64,000 bases of DNA from assembly GCA_964512655.1 (NCBI GenBank), contig CAZEJT010000001.1, positions 806,001-870,000 of the forward strand, read 5' to 3'. The stretch is from VBOC01 sp964512655. Its GTDB lineage: Bacteria > Bacteroidota > Ignavibacteria > UBA10030 > SZUA-254. The notes beneath the pieces are model-generated. The model was not told where the DNA came from. It did no database searches and was given only the letters and a program-made list of their open reading frames with translations. The position numbers and the translations under genes were made by a program. Of this stretch, positions 44,843 to 52,195 are shown in pieces (positions within the stretch are counted from its first letter, which is position 1; every line of letters starts with the position of its first letter).

Positions 44843-46678
44843 TCAGTTGACGTGCAGCTGGACGATGTTCTTTACGGTGCCGTCTGAGTACTTGAGGATG
44901 TGAACATTCGAATTGACTCTTCCGCCCTTGAGGGTCACTCTCGTATGGATCGCCGGATAGCGATCGAGACCATCGAGAGATGCTTTGAGCCTCTCGCGCG
45001 TGGCCGCTCCGTCGGCAATCCGGTCGAGAAGCATCGTCATCGTGTCGTATCCAATCAACGTGTACTTAGAGGGGCGCCGCCCGGTCGACGAGTAAAACCC
45101 CTGCTCAAACCGCGCGTAGGCGGTATCGGCGGGGTCGGCGTAGAAATCGGATGTGAACAGCGCCCCGTTAACGTACTGCTTGTGGATATCGAGCTGGGGG
45201 AGATCATACCATTCCTCGTTTCCCAGGATTTGCGCCCTGACATTGAAATAGGAAAGCTGGGAACCGATGATCCCGATTTCTTCGGCGTTGTCGACCGCCG
45301 CGAAGATCCCCTGGATCGCCGTAACCGCAATGTCCGTGTTTTCCGATATTGTGTCGGTCTCCGCGGGAGGAGGATGGAGCGAATCGGTCACGGCCGGATG
45401 TACAACGGGAGCAATGGCGGCTCGCCGCATGCGGAAAAACTGGTCGCGGAGATCGCTCGCGCCCGCGGGAAACGATTCTGATGCAACGATGCGGGCGCCA
45501 AGCCTCCCCGCCTCATCGATGAAGCTTCGGGCCGCGAGGGATTCGGGAAGCTCCGCTGAGTACAGGACGGCGAGGGTCGAGAAGCCGAGGTAGTTGACGG
45601 CATAGCGGGCCATTGCCTTCCCTCTGGTCGACCAGTCGGGATGGAGCTGGTACACGTCCGACCCCAATGAGGCCAGGCCATCTGCAGTCGCAGTAGGCGA
45701 TATCATCGGAATCCCCGAGGCCTGTGCAACCGGAGCGCAGGCGGCCACGGCGTTGCTGAAGACCGGGCCGATGATCCCGAGCACGTCTGGTGAAGCAGCC
45801 ATCTGGCGTACCGCTGCGAGCGCGGCGGCGGAGTCCCGCTTCGAATCGCGCACCTCGATTGTTACCGGAGTTCCAGAGCGGGATCGTGACGATTGCTCTT
45901 TGACTGCGAACGTGATGCCTTCGAGGAGCTCCGAAGCAAGGCTTTTCACGGGGTTCGCCGCCGCGTCCTCCATCAACGGAAGAACGACGCCGATCTTCAG
46001 ACCGGCCGACTGCTCGAGCCGGTCCAGGAGATCCCGGGCGCGCTGGCGGTACGGGTTGCCTTTCTCGGAGCCGGCGAGTCCGTAGAGGAGCTGTTTCGCG
46101 CGCGGGATGTCGCCCCCGGCCTCAAGCTTCTCGGCAAGTTTCAGACTGACAAGGTCTTTCGCCGGTTCTCCCGGCGGATTGCGGAGGATCCGGTCGAGCC
46201 CCTGTGCGGTCAGCCGCTCGTCGGCAAGATACTCGAACAGCGTCTCCGACCTCCGGCTGAGCCCCTGATCCTCGCTCCCCTGGAGTGCCCGCAAGAAGTC
46301 GGTCCCCGCCTCTTCGAATTCCCCCGTCATCATCCTGGAGAGCCCGAGGGTGTACTGAGCGTCGTCCGAATACGTGGATGAGGGAAACCGCCCGAGAAAC
46401 TCCGTGAGGAGAAGCGAGCACTGCTCGTACTTCTTGAGTTCGAGCCAGGACTTCGCGAGCATGAGGTAGGCGGCGGTGGTGCGCTGGTGCAGCGGTCTGA
46501 GCCGGTGCAGCTCGTCGAAGAGCGCCGCGGCCTCCGCGGCGTTGCCTTTCTTGAAGAGTGCCACCGCGTCCAGGAATTCCTTCTCAGCGGCGGAGTTGAA
46601 GGAGACATCCTGGTCCTGCTGGGCCCGGGCCGCAGAGACGATGAATGCCAGGGCGACGATCGCCCGACCGATTGTCAT
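44843..46678 (-). CDS. TPR plus type 1 periplasmic-binding-fold protein
   Basis: 611 residues: a signal peptide (ending AARAQ), TPR-like helical repeats over about 25-220 (AEAAALFDELHRLRP, YSDDAQYTLGLSRMMTGEFEEA), then a LivJ/LivK-like ligand-binding domain (LKIGVVLPLMEDAA, VLGIIGPVFSNAVAACAPVAQ, PMISPTATADGLA). The TPR and binding-fold arrangement resembles LpoA, the activator of penicillin-binding proteins, but could equally be a ligand-sensing exporter partner. The ABC-2 permease and ATPase genes lie directly upstream. Confidence 0.83.
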   Translation of the reverse strand: MTIGRAIVALAFIVSAARAQQDQDVSFNSAAEKEFLDAVALFKKGNAAEAAALFDELHRLRPLHQRTTAAYLMLAKSWLELKKYEQCSLLLTEFLGRFPSSTYSDDAQYTLGLSRMMTGEFEEAGTDFLRALQGSEDQGLSRRSETLFEYLADERLTAQGLDRILRNPPGEPAKDLVSLKLAEKLEAGGDIPRAKQLLYGLAGSEKGNPYRQRARDLLDRLEQSAGLKIGVVLPLMEDAAANPVKSLASELLEGITFAVKEQSSRSRSGTPVTIEVRDSKRDSAAALAAVRQMAASPDVLGIIGPVFSNAVAACAPVAQASGIPMISPTATADGLASLGSDVYQLHPDWSTRGKAMARYAVNYLGFSTLAVLYSAELPESLAARSFIDEAGRLGARIVASESFPAGASDLRDQFFRMRRAAIAPVVHPAVTDSLHPPPAETDTISENTDIAVTAIQGIFAAVDNAEEIGIIGSQLSYFNVRAQILGNEEWYDLPQLDIHKQYVNGALFTSDFYADPADTAYARFEQGFYSSTGRRPSKYTLIGYDTMTMLLDRIADGAATRERLKASLDGLDRYPAIHTRVTLKGGRVNSNVHILKYSDGTVKNIVQLHVN

Positions 46679-46700
46679 GAAACCTGTGGGAAGTTGCGCT

Positions 46701-48386
46701 TTAGAAATCGCGTTTGAATGCGCGCAGGCCTGCCGCGAGGGATCCTATACACATGAGACCCGAGATCAGGCACACGAGCGACGTAGCATAGTACATCGTA
46801 TTCGGATCGAACGGCACATCGCGGAGCTTGAACGCAAAATAATCGTTGAACGGAACGAACACCGACGCGACGACCACCGTAAGATACAGAATGCAGAGGA
46901 GAAACGTCAGGGTCGCGGCCTGCGACGAGGCGACGCGGATCGGGTTTTTTTCGCGATAGTTAGAGAAGAAACCCCCCGCGCCCAGATTGAGCGCGGTGAG
47001 GGCCGCGGATCCGGAGAGCATGATCACCATGCTCAGGCGCACCAGAACGGGGAATTCGCCGAGAGAGCGGTGGGAAAAAAGCACCAGCGCCTCGCTCGCG
47101 ACAAGGATCGGGATGAGATAGACGGTGAACTTGAGCCAGAAGACCTTCTTCCGTTCGACCGGTGCGCTCAGAATCTTCCAGAAGTTCATCCCTTCGCTGC
47201 TGACGCTCGGGTAGACGAAGCGGAGCGCGATCGATGCGATGAGGAAGAGGTTGAACACCAGGACCACCATATACGATATCGTCTGAAGGAACGGAAGCGT
47301 CTGGCGGAGATTGATCTGCGCGATGCTCGCGATAAACGTGAGGATCAGCGCGGAGATGACCGTAAGGTGAATCCACTGGCTCGGCTCCCGGAAAAACTGC
47401 CAGAATTCTTTCCTCACGAGGGCCGTCGCTTGCTGATCGAAGCGCGCCGGCTTGGCGAGCGAAAACATCCTCATCAGGATCCTTGGCGACTCGCCCGTTC
47501 TGCGGAGCTGGAGCGACGAGAGCCAGCTCGAATAAAAGAGCCGCTTCGCAGCCGCGACCATCACGGCGAAGACCGCGACCGTGAAGATGACGAGCAGCGC
47601 CGTATACGAGAGCGCGTACGACGTGTCCCCCCGCATCGTCCAGTAGAGCGACTCGGCAATCCAGTGATTGGGAAGGAACTTCGTCAGCGGAGCGTCGAGG
47701 TAGCCGAAATACTCGTCAACATGGGGATAATGCTCCATGACGGCCGCCTGCAGCTTCACGGGATTCGTAATGCTGAAGTATCCGGAGAGGGCTCCCAGGT
47801 AGAGTGCCACAAGGACGAAAATGAGCGTCCGAACCCCGAGAGTGCCCGCGTACCTCATCAGGAGCATCAGCATGATGACAGCGCTGCAGCCGGCCAGGAG
47901 CATGAAGGGCATCAGCATGAAGACCATCGTCCTGATGTAGAACGACCACGACATGTGGAAATAGGAGCCGTACCCGTACAACACCGCGAGGGCGAGCATG
48001 AAGAACACTGTCGAGCTGTAAAAGAAGTTGTCGAGGAATTTGATGAGGAAGAGGTTCGTGTGAGCGATCGGCTTGGTGAGATAGAACTCCATCTCCGGGG
48101 AACGGTAAAACGTCGCATAGGAGACGATGACGTTACCCACGTTGATCGAGAGGAAGAACACAAACAGCAGCATCGACATGAAACGGTGGAGCAAGAACAT
48201 CCCGAGCCGGGCAGTGTCGAGCAGGTACCCCGTTGCAACGCGCGAACAGTAGTACGCACCCAGGATGAATCCGCCGAAGACGATGAACGAGCCGAGGCTC
48301 CTGATGACATTCGCCGGGCTCAGCTCCGTGGAGCGGTTCCACAGGCTCTGCGTCTTGAACCGGAGTATGTGAACCAGCTCGCTCAT
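46701..48386 (-). CDS. ABC-2 type exporter permease
   Basis: About 561 residues with 12 or more hydrophobic segments and no soluble enzymatic domain. It looks like a fused or double-length ABC-2 permease (RSPEMEFYLTKPIAHTNLF near residue 95 is typical). ATG 48386 was chosen because upstream residues are polar and unlike the family. It starts 25 bases after the ATPase gene and is the membrane half of that transporter. The substrate cannot be predicted. Confidence 0.85.
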   Translation of the reverse strand: MSELVHILRFKTQSLWNRSTELSPANVIRSLGSFIVFGGFILGAYYCSRVATGYLLDTARLGMFLLHRFMSMLLFVFFLSINVGNVIVSYATFYRSPEMEFYLTKPIAHTNLFLIKFLDNFFYSSTVFFMLALAVLYGYGSYFHMSWSFYIRTMVFMLMPFMLLAGCSAVIMLMLLMRYAGTLGVRTLIFVLVALYLGALSGYFSITNPVKLQAAVMEHYPHVDEYFGYLDAPLTKFLPNHWIAESLYWTMRGDTSYALSYTALLVIFTVAVFAVMVAAAKRLFYSSWLSSLQLRRTGESPRILMRMFSLAKPARFDQQATALVRKEFWQFFREPSQWIHLTVISALILTFIASIAQINLRQTLPFLQTISYMVVLVFNLFLIASIALRFVYPSVSSEGMNFWKILSAPVERKKVFWLKFTVYLIPILVASEALVLFSHRSLGEFPVLVRLSMVIMLSGSAALTALNLGAGGFFSNYREKNPIRVASSQAATLTFLLCILYLTVVVASVFVPFNDYFAFKLRDVPFDPNTMYYATSLVCLISGLMCIGSLAAGLRAFKRDF

Positions 48387-48411
48387 GCGCCCGGCAGGCC
48401 GGGGATGCCTC

Positions 48412-49131
48412 TTATCGCGTAAGCTCGAGGAAGGCCGATTCAAACCTTCCGTTGTACTTGTCCTTGAAGAGGCGGAATTCGGCGCCCGAGTCCGCGAACA
48501 CGAGCCGGCTGTTCTTGATGATGCCCACCCGGGTGCAGAGCTCCTCCGCGACGGGGAGGCTGTGGGTCGACATGAAGATCGCCGCTCCCTCCTCCGCCCT
48601 CTTCTTCAGGACCTGCTTTACGATGAGAGCGCTCCTGGCATCGAGACCGACCATCGGCTCGTCGACCACGATGACCTTCGGCGTGTGCAGAAGCGCAGAG
48701 ACAATGACGAGCCGCTGCCGCATTCCCTGGGAATAATACTCGGTCCGGCGGTCGATCCACGACCCGATCTCGAAGAGATCGCTCAGTTCGCGGATCTTTT
48801 CGGTCGCCTCGGCGTGGTTCAGCTTGTAGAGGCCGGCGCTGAAGTAGAGGAACTCTCTTCCGGTGAGTTTTTCGTAGACGAATGGCTGATCAGGAATGTA
48901 CCCCGTAGAACTCTTCGCCTCCGAGGGGAATTGCTGGATATCGAAGCCGTTGACGAGTATGGAACCGGAGGTCGGAGCAAAAAGCCCGGTGATCATCTTG
49001 ATGGTGGTGGTCTTCCCCGCGCCGTTGGGACCAAGGAAGCCGAAGAGCTCTCCCGGCTTGATTTCAAGAGACAGATTGTCAACGGCCGTGAAATCGCCGA
49101 ATTTCTTCGTCACTTCCCTGAGCTGTATCAT
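48412..49131 (-). CDS. ABC transporter ATP-binding protein
   Basis: 239 residues. Walker A is GPNGAGKTT, the Q-loop falls in GYIPDQPFVYEKLT, the signature is YSQGMRQRLVI, Walker B is VIVVDEPMVGLD, and the H-loop is FMSTHSL. The type (NosF/CcmA-like) works with ABC-2 permeases for export. It heads a minus-strand cluster with permease, binding protein and radC. I could not assign its promoter in 49132-49219. Confidence 0.95.
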   Translation of the reverse strand: MIQLREVTKKFGDFTAVDNLSLEIKPGELFGFLGPNGAGKTTTIKMITGLFAPTSGSILVNGFDIQQFPSEAKSSTGYIPDQPFVYEKLTGREFLYFSAGLYKLNHAEATEKIRELSDLFEIGSWIDRRTEYYSQGMRQRLVIVSALLHTPKVIVVDEPMVGLDARSALIVKQVLKKRAEEGAAIFMSTHSLPVAEELCTRVGIIKNSRLVFADSGAEFRLFKDKYNGRFESAFLELTR

Positions 49132-49219
49132 GCCCGCGCCGCCTGTTCCCCCTTATTCGTGCGAAAAATTGGACTTTAATGTTTGCAAAATAAACAAGAG
49201 ATGCAAGGGTTGACGTGAC

Positions 49220-49245
49220 GTTGGTTAAGTTCGTTGGTTAAGTTC
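49220..49245 (+). repeat. 13-base perfect tandem duplication
   Basis: GTTGGTTAAGTTC occurs at 49220-49232 and again at 49233-49245. Each copy contains TTGGTT, the -35 box used by the tRNA-Leu promoter; the second copy is at correct spacing. Confidence 0.85.
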
Positions 49246-49262
49246 GGGCCGTTCCGTATATT
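49234..49262 (+). promoter_or_regulatory. Promoter of tRNA-Leu
   Basis: TTGGTT (49234-49239) and TATATT (49257-49262) are 17 bases apart, about 18 bases before the mature tRNA 5' end. Confidence 0.65.
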
Positions 49263-49279
49263 GACGCTCAGTTTTCCCT

Positions 49280-49363
49280 GCCGGAGTGTTGAAATTGGTA
49301 GACAAGTCGGTCTCAAAAACCGATGGTCGCAAGGCCATGAGGGTTCGAGTCCCTCCTCCGGCA
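49280..49363 (+). tRNA. tRNA-Leu (anticodon CAA)
   Basis: The acceptor stem GCCGGAG pairs with CTCCGGC, followed by discriminator A. The anticodon stem TCGGT/ACCGA carries loop CTCAAAA, giving CAA. The long variable arm (TGGTCGCAAGGCCA) marks a class II tRNA. The T arm is GAGGG-TTCGAGT-CCCTC. CCA is not encoded. It has its own promoter and terminator. Confidence 0.97.
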
Positions 49364-49380
49364 CCCTCCCAAATAACAAA

Positions 49381-49407
49381 GCCGGCCCCCTTCGGGGCCG
49401 GCTTTTT
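49381..49407 (+). terminator. Intrinsic terminator of tRNA-Leu, probably bidirectional
   Basis: Nine-base arms at 49381-49389 and 49394-49402 enclose a CTTC loop, followed by five T residues (49403-49407). On the minus strand the same hairpin is followed by TTTGTTATTT and can end surface operon B. Confidence 0.9.
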
Positions 49408-49427
49408 GCATCTCTGTGAACCTCCGC

Positions 49428-51185
49428 CTAATGCTGAGACTGATGGCTCAGCTGGCTGTACCAGCGCGGGATCGGATCCTTCGTAACGTAAAACGAGTAG
49501 CTCGAGTTCTCCTTCGACGGTATGTCCCCGTAGTCGTCGGCATACCTTGCAAGCGACCACCATTCCGGCATGTATCCCGCGGGCGCATTGTTTGGATAGT
49601 CGTCCGGAGTGGGCCGGTAGTTCCCGTACCGAACGACATCGACGACCGTGGAATCGAAACCGAGGAACTGGCCGGTGGCGATCACCTGGGTGAAGAAGTA
49701 TTTTACGAGCCGGATCTCACCCGAGGGCATGAGCGTCCAGAGTACGGGATGTGCGCCGAGCACTGATTTCGGATCAGGATAATAGGCAACAGTATTGGCT
49801 ATTACCGTGCCGTCTCCCGGACCCAAATTTGTGTGGTCCTTAAATTTGTCGCTGTCGCTGGTGATGACGGCAAACCCCCCGGGGGAAATGTCGGGGAGGG
49901 CCGGAAAACCGAAATTGACGAAGAATTGAGGATTAAACAGCACGACCCCGGTATCGACCTTCACGATATAGTCGAAATTGGGACCTGATGTTGGGTCGAG
50001 GTAGAATTCTCTCCGCTGGGAAAATAACTCAAGGACGTACTGCGAGGTCACGCGGATGATGAGCTGAATGAAAGACGATCCGTGGAGGTTTCCCGAGGTT
50101 CCGCTCACCTGCGAGTGCCATGTATTGCCGGCGTTGGTCGTCGACAGAATAGTACCCCCGTCTCCAAAGACCCATCCCCTCAGACTGTCGCCAAACGTGA
50201 CGCTGTTCAATCGCGCGGGTGTGCCGCTATTCTGACGCTTCCATGTGGCGCCGTAGTCGCGCGTGAAGAGAATCGTGCCGCTGTCGCCCACAACCCAGCC
50301 GGTCCGATTACGGAACGGGACCTGGCTGGGCGGAAAGAATCCTCCTCTGAGTGTCGCGCCCACGCGCGAGGTCTCGGCAAGCCACAGGCTCCCGCCATTG
50401 TTCGTGCCGAGGATCGTGCCGTTGTCACCCACCGCCCATCCGGTATCGCCCACGAAGTTGATGGACTTGAGGCTGAGCGTCCGGTAGGGCTCCGGCACGA
50501 CCTTTGTGGACCACGCGGTTCCGGCGTTGACCGACTTTATGATGGTCCCGTTGTCTCCGCAGGCATAAATGGCTGCGAAGGAACCGAAATACACGGAATT
50601 GAGATTGTTGGGCGTGGGGGGCGTTAACGGGGGAACCCAGGTATTCCCGCGATTCACCGTCCGGAGGATCGTGCCCGCATCTCCCACCGCAAACGCGGTT
50701 CGGTTCTGCTGATCCTGCGCCGCCGCAATCCCGTGCAGATTCGCCGTCGTTCCGCTCACAAGATGTTGAACCGACGTTTTGGTGACCTTCAGGATTGTCC
50801 CCCCCGATCCCACCGCAAATCCTGTATCCGTATTGGCCATGCTGATCGATTCGAGGTTGGAATTCTGCGCCGCACTCAGCGAATCGCTCCAGTCGCTGCC
50901 GTCGTTGCTTGTGTGCACGATCGTTCCGCCCGACCCCACCGAAAATCCTGCGGCGGGCCTCGTCTCCTGGAACCATTTGATTTTTTTCGTCGTCGGATTG
51001 TAGAGCTCGAGCCAGGAGAACGAGTAGTACTTGTCGGGCGAGATCGTGAAGACCTCGTTAATGATGAGGTCCCTTCCCTTAAATTGCTGCTTCTGGACGG
51101 TGCTCGGGGTCTCAAGCGTACAGCCCGATTGTAACAGGAGGGCGCCGAAGAGGAACAGAGTGATAGGTACATACAGCGACTTCAT
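49428..51185 (-). CDS. Lipoprotein with lamin-tail domain interrupted by a 7-bladed Ycf48-like propeller (operon B, last gene)
   Basis: 585 residues with signal to Cys22. Residues 38-72 (DLIINEVFTISP, SWLELYNPTTKKI) look like the opening strand of a lamin-tail domain. Seven Ycf48-like repeats follow over about 80-370, each with a GxxGTI core (FSVGSGGTIVHTS, AVGDNGTILGTNNGG, VVGDSGTILFTRDYG). The remainder (about 371-585) resembles the rest of a lamin-tail domain, including DISPGGFAVITSD and VDVVRYGNYRPTPDDYP. The insertion is inferred from this order. It takes the same last position as the NHL propeller in operon A. Confidence 0.75.
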   Translation of the reverse strand: MKSLYVPITLFLFGALLLQSGCTLETPSTVQKQQFKGRDLIINEVFTISPDKYYSFSWLELYNPTTKKIKWFQETRPAAGFSVGSGGTIVHTSNDGSDWSDSLSAAQNSNLESISMANTDTGFAVGSGGTILKVTKTSVQHLVSGTTANLHGIAAAQDQQNRTAFAVGDAGTILRTVNRGNTWVPPLTPPTPNNLNSVYFGSFAAIYACGDNGTIIKSVNAGTAWSTKVVPEPYRTLSLKSINFVGDTGWAVGDNGTILGTNNGGSLWLAETSRVGATLRGGFFPPSQVPFRNRTGWVVGDSGTILFTRDYGATWKRQNSGTPARLNSVTFGDSLRGWVFGDGGTILSTTNAGNTWHSQVSGTSGNLHGSSFIQLIIRVTSQYVLELFSQRREFYLDPTSGPNFDYIVKVDTGVVLFNPQFFVNFGFPALPDISPGGFAVITSDSDKFKDHTNLGPGDGTVIANTVAYYPDPKSVLGAHPVLWTLMPSGEIRLVKYFFTQVIATGQFLGFDSTVVDVVRYGNYRPTPDDYPNNAPAGYMPEWWSLARYADDYGDIPSKENSSYSFYVTKDPIPRWYSQLSHQSQH

Positions 51186-51229
51186 TCAAATCTCCAGATT
51201 GAAGGTCAGGTGAGTGCCGGCGGCAGGGG

Positions 51230-52174
51230 TCAGAACTGCATTTCAAACGTAAATGAGTGCGTACCGGGCAGATACTTGAAATTATTGTACCCGTAATCGA
51301 TCGTGCTGTTGAAACCGAGAGAGTTGAGCCGGACGCCAAACCCCGCAGTCACGTTTTCCTGGTCGTACGAGAACTTCCATCCGCCCCGCAGCGCAACCAG
51401 GTTATTGTAGACGTACTCGGTGCCGAAGTTATATTGCTCGTCGGCATCGTTGAGCCGGGCGATCTGGAGCGTGGTGACAAAGGAGTTGGTCGGATTCTTC
51501 ATCACGTCGAGGAGCACCCCGAACCTGAGCGCCGTCGGCAGGGAGTAGGTCTCATTGATGAACTTGACATCCTTGCCGATGTTGGTCAGAGAGACGCCGA
51601 TGTGGCTCTGCAGGATCGGGATGTCATACAGCGTTCCGATGTCGAATGCAAATGACGACGCTCCCAGGTCCCTGTCATAGAGGTACGACTGGATAATCTT
51701 GCCGTTGATGCCCACCCGGAACTGCTCCGTGACCTGGCGCGCGAACGCGATGCTGAACGCGTAGTCGCTCGCACGAAACGTGCTTCCGGTCCCTTCCGGC
51801 TGGGACGGAGTGGTTTCAGGAATGTCGTTTGTCGTCAGAAGCGTGAAGCTCGCCCCAACGGCTCCAAAACCCGGAATGTTTTTTACCACGCCCGCGAAGG
51901 AATGCTGCATGTCCGCGAGCCATGCGGTGTAGGTAGCGCCGAATCCGACATCGGTCACTCCCATGATCCCGGCAGGGTTGTACGCGATGGAGCTGACACC
52001 CTCGGCAATTGCCACCTGCGCTCCCCCCATGCTGATTGCGCGTGCGCTCGTGCCGAGCTTCAGAAAAAGTTCCGACACCGTGCCCGAGCGGTCGCCGGCC
52101 GGCGCGGCGGTGACGCACGCAAGGAGAGTCAGGCCGACGGCCAGCTGTCGTGAGATTGCTGTAGCATTTTTCAT
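51230..52174 (-). CDS. PorV/PorQ-family outer-membrane protein (operon B)
   Basis: 314 residues with a signal peptide (to about 26) and a PorV-like barrel opening with ELFLKLGTSARAISMGGAQV and SSIAYNPAGIMG. ATG 52174 has GGAG upstream; GTG 52192 is in frame. It resembles the operon A barrel in opening motif, length and position right after a large secreted protein. It probably handles that protein's C-terminal sorting domain, as PorV does in the type IX system. Confidence 0.86.
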   Translation of the reverse strand: MKNATAISRQLAVGLTLLACVTAAPAGDRSGTVSELFLKLGTSARAISMGGAQVAIAEGVSSIAYNPAGIMGVTDVGFGATYTAWLADMQHSFAGVVKNIPGFGAVGASFTLLTTNDIPETTPSQPEGTGSTFRASDYAFSIAFARQVTEQFRVGINGKIIQSYLYDRDLGASSFAFDIGTLYDIPILQSHIGVSLTNIGKDVKFINETYSLPTALRFGVLLDVMKNPTNSFVTTLQIARLNDADEQYNFGTEYVYNNLVALRGGWKFSYDQENVTAGFGVRLNSLGFNSTIDYGYNNFKYLPGTHSFTFEMQF

Positions 52175-52195
52175 GTTCAGGGTCTCCTTCACCGA

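Noticed and set aside
46476..48422. A 648-residue plus-strand frame opposite the ABC-2 permease
   Set aside because: Charged, low-complexity translation that mirrors a hydrophobic membrane protein on the other strand.
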